This document shows, in pieces, positions 62,741 to 64,000 of a DNA stretch of 64,000 nt. The notes under the pieces were generated by a model. That model ran no database searches, was not told the origin of the DNA, and saw nothing but the letters and a program-made list of their open reading frames with translations. Position 1 is the first letter of the stretch. The number at the start of each line of letters is the position of its first letter. Both the position numbers and the translations under genes were made by a program. This DNA is from [Leptolyngbya] sp. JSC-1 (GTDB taxonomy: Bacteria > Cyanobacteriota > Cyanobacteriia > Elainellales > Elainellaceae). The stretch spans positions 4,801,870 to 4,865,869 of the forward strand of contig KL662191.1 in the NCBI GenBank assembly GCA_000733415.1. The letters are read 5' to 3'.

Positions 62741-62784
62741 TGCCAAAACTCTAATCGCTGGCGGCTCCAAGCTGTACCTACACA
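62741..62784 (+). repeat. Dispersed repeat R1, copy 2
   Basis: TGCCAAAACTCTAATCGCTGGCGGCTC... matches 49561-49600 in direct orientation with a 3-base insertion. Confidence 0.72.
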
Positions 62785-62898
62785 GACAAAACCTGCCTGC
62801 GTGGGGTTCTCAATTCAAAGCAACTAGAGTGCAGGAATTTTATCCTGTATCCGCTAGGGGTTTGTAGGTATTAAAAGAGTTTTGGCAAATGATTCAGG

Positions 62899-62919
62899 TA
62901 AGCAACTTAGTGTTGCTTA
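62899..62919 (+). terminator. Hairpin downstream of murG
   Basis: TAAGCAAC (62899-62906) pairs perfectly with GTTGCTTA (62912-62919) around a 5-base loop, then ATTTGTG. It lies 168 bp after murG, so it may be its terminator. The T-tract is short. Confidence 0.42.
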
Positions 62920-62975
62920 ATTTGTGTAATTGTTATTGAATTAATGCTTCTTTTTATAAAGATGTTTTACTCAAA

Positions 62976-63069
62976 TTACAGCCTTTTTCAAGCTAGTGAA
63001 GTCCGAAAAACGGGGTGCAGGGGCAGTGCCCCACGCCCCCCATGCTTCACATGAGTGAAAAACGCTGTA
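62976..63069 (-). repeat. MITE-like hairpin element, copy 2
   Basis: Reverse-complement homologue (94 bp) of 49632-49726. Its terminal inverted repeats TACAGCGTTTTTCA and TACAGCCTTTTTCA match at 13 of 14 positions; inner GTGAAG/CTTCAC and GTGGGG/CCCC pairings allow folding over most of its length. Confidence 0.82.
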
Positions 63070-63499
63070 TTTGCTCAAACCACTTGCTCAAGTCACGGTA
63101 GAGTGCTGAATTTAGTGATTCAAGCGAAATCCGAGCCAAGTGGATGAAGAGCGGGATCTGCTTAATGATGGAAGACTGTAAAGAATGATAGAGTGTGCGT
63201 CTGTGTTTCAGACTCGGTCTCGTATGATTGAGATGTAAGCTCAGTTTGAACTAAGTTAACGGTTGGTTCTCATCAAATTTTGATCAGTTAGTTCCAGGGT
63301 TTAACGTTTCCCAAATTGTTCTTCTAGATAGTTCAATCTGAGTGGCAAAAAACGATTTTCAGCTCAAATCTAAGCTTCAAAGAATGGCTGAATGAATAAC
63401 TGCTTGTCAATTAGCGAGATGGTTTAAATCGCGCTCAAATCGGGCTGTTCAACAGGCTTAGATTGAATTGTTCATTTCTTCTAACCTGAGGTCAGAACT

Positions 63500-63664
63500 A
63501 TGAATATCTTCAAAGTTTTTGGTGATACTATTCGCTACCTGTACGAAGGTGCTACGGCGCTTTTCAGTCCTGACCATGATCACTATCCCAATATTGGTGT
63601 ACAACCCTTTACTGGAGAACCTTATTCTGAATGGGTGCCCCCCGCTGATCAAAAACTAAAATAG
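63500..63664 (+). CDS. Small conserved protein (54 aa)
   Basis: A 54-residue frame from ATG 63500 to TAG 63664, preceded by CTGAGGTCAGAACT (GAGG 10 bases upstream). The product begins MNIFKVFGDTIRYLYEGATA, continues LFSPDHDHYPNIGVQPFTGE and ends SEWVPPADQKLK. The YPNIGVQPFTG core reminds me of a widespread small cyanobacterial family of unknown function. The stop codon lies 6 bp before the likely edge of an IS630-type element, so the tail may have been altered by insertion. It has no Cys or signal peptide. Confidence 0.65.
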   Translation: MNIFKVFGDTIRYLYEGATALFSPDHDHYPNIGVQPFTGEPYSEWVPPADQKLK

Positions 63665-63669
63665 CAATC

Positions 63670-64000
63670 TATAGCAATCCCAAATCAGTTATGAGAATCT
63701 AGAGGGGTCAATCTGGGTTTGGAAACTGTTCGATGCTAGAAGATCTCAATGCCTTCATTCACTCTAATCCTGATGCCCGTGAACTCAAACGCGCTGTTGC
63801 CGTTCAGATGTTTCTTAAAGGCTATAAACACCGAGAGATTGGCGAGAGTTTAGGGGTAAGTTCCGGCTTCGTTAGCAAATGGACTGCCCGATATGAGCAA
63901 TTTGGGGTGTCAGGCTTACAATTGGGCTATGCTGGCTCGGTTGGGTATCTCAACGCTGGGCAACGTCAGGCGGTGCTTGCCTGGTTGAAGGTAGCATTAC
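63670..64000 (+). mobile_element. IS630-family element, left end (truncated by window)
   Basis: The element is recognised by its transposase gene at 63733. Its probable left end is near 63670, where TATAGCAATCCCAAATC begins; TA is the target of the IS630/Tc1 group. ATAGCAATC is duplicated at 63661-63669 and 63671-63679, which may mark the insertion junction. The right end lies outside the window, so intactness is unknown. Confidence 0.65.
63733..64000 (+). CDS. IS630-family transposase, N-terminal part (partial)
   Basis: An 89-codon open frame from ATG 63733 running off the window. It opens MLEDLNAFIHSNPDARELKRAV and continues with AVQMFLKGYKHREIGESLGVSSGFVSKWTARYEQFG, a helix-turn-helix of the IS630 (Tc1/mariner-like) transposase N-terminus, then the GYLNAGQRQAVLAWL segment that precedes the second helical domain. 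The catalytic DDE domain is beyond the edge, so activity cannot be judged. Confidence 0.85.
   Translation, partial: MLEDLNAFIHSNPDARELKRAVAVQMFLKGYKHREIGESLGVSSGFVSKWTARYEQFGVSGLQLGYAGSVGYLNAGQRQAVLAWLKVAL

Larger units (their letters stand above)
62732..63499. other. 768-bp intergenic region with repeats, before the 54-aa gene
   Basis: No gene larger than a few codons. It contains a second R1 copy (62741-62784), a hairpin TAAGCAAC/GTTGCTTA (62899-62919) with a weak T-tract, and the second MITE-like element (62976-63069). The region from ~63070 to 63499 shows no recognised element apart from a possible promoter for the gene at 63500. Confidence 0.55.

Overview
The window is chromosomal DNA of a filamentous cyanobacterium, probably a Leptolyngbya-like lineage (lineage is inference). 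Direct indicators are the phycobilisome terminal-emitter gene apcD, biliverdin reductase bvdR, photosystem II factor psb28, NDH-1 subunit ndhS, the System II cytochrome c maturation pair ccs1-ccdA, an OCP C-terminal-domain homologue, a GUN4-domain protein, a LabA-like NYN protein, sigma factor sigG, hormogonium-polysaccharide (Hps) genes and several HIP1 octamers (GCGATCGC). Gene density is high on both strands. No rRNA, tRNA or CRISPR array was recognised.

Layout. 1-4.4 kb: the N-terminal end of a phytochrome-like gene (minus, cut by the left edge), a small conserved protein, a LabA-like protein, an alpha/beta hydrolase, peroxiredoxin Q and a UDP-glucuronate-type epimerase. 4.4-13 kb (minus): a repeat-rich membrane protein, an M61 peptidase with PDZ, a Crp-type regulator, a cysteine desulfurase, two FHA proteins and 6-phosphogluconolactonase. 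13.5-19 kb: HpsJ, a family 2 glycosyltransferase, a DUF362 protein, small conserved proteins, sigG with its anti-sigma factor, and a gamma-glutamylcyclotransferase-like protein. 19-30 kb: leuS, a lipoprotein, an aldo/keto reductase, bvdR, two membrane glycosyltransferases and a CPA2 antiporter with stress-protein domains. 30-35 kb: a HAS-barrel-like protein, ndhS, rodA, mrp, an SRPBCC protein and rpmB. 35.7-43.4 kb: hpsA followed by three pseudopilins. 43.4-50.9 kb: cobD/cbiB, several conserved cyanobacterial proteins, an orphan ABC ATPase, a GUN4 protein and a small possible differentiation regulator, separated by a 1.1-kb AT-rich gap. 50.9-57.9 kb: a TIGR01777 oxidoreductase, psb28, a phytol-kinase-like protein, ccs1-ccdA, a methyltransferase, an SH3 protein, apcD and the OCP-CTD homologue. 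58-64 kb: miaB behind a structured leader, a DUF6464 protein, an NTF2-like protein, murG, a 54-residue protein and the left end of an IS630-type element.

Functional links. The hpsA-pseudopilin cluster, the separate hpsJ with its glycosyltransferase, and the membrane glycosyltransferases fit export of surface polysaccharide for gliding. bvdR, apcD, the OCP-CTD homologue, psb28, ndhS and ccs1/ccdA are maintenance and photoprotection genes of the photosynthetic apparatus, scattered rather than clustered. rodA and murG serve cell-wall growth.

The most unusual non-coding features are: (i) a ~95-bp hairpin element with terminal inverted repeats, present twice in opposite orientation (49.6 and 63.0 kb), each copy near a second ~40-bp shared repeat; (ii) many perfect 11-16-bp tandem duplications close to gene starts and stops; (iii) a possible attenuator-like leader upstream of miaB, with a 12-bp G.U-containing stem capped by a GAAA loop; (iv) a 9-bp inverted repeat between the phytochrome-like gene and its divergent neighbour.
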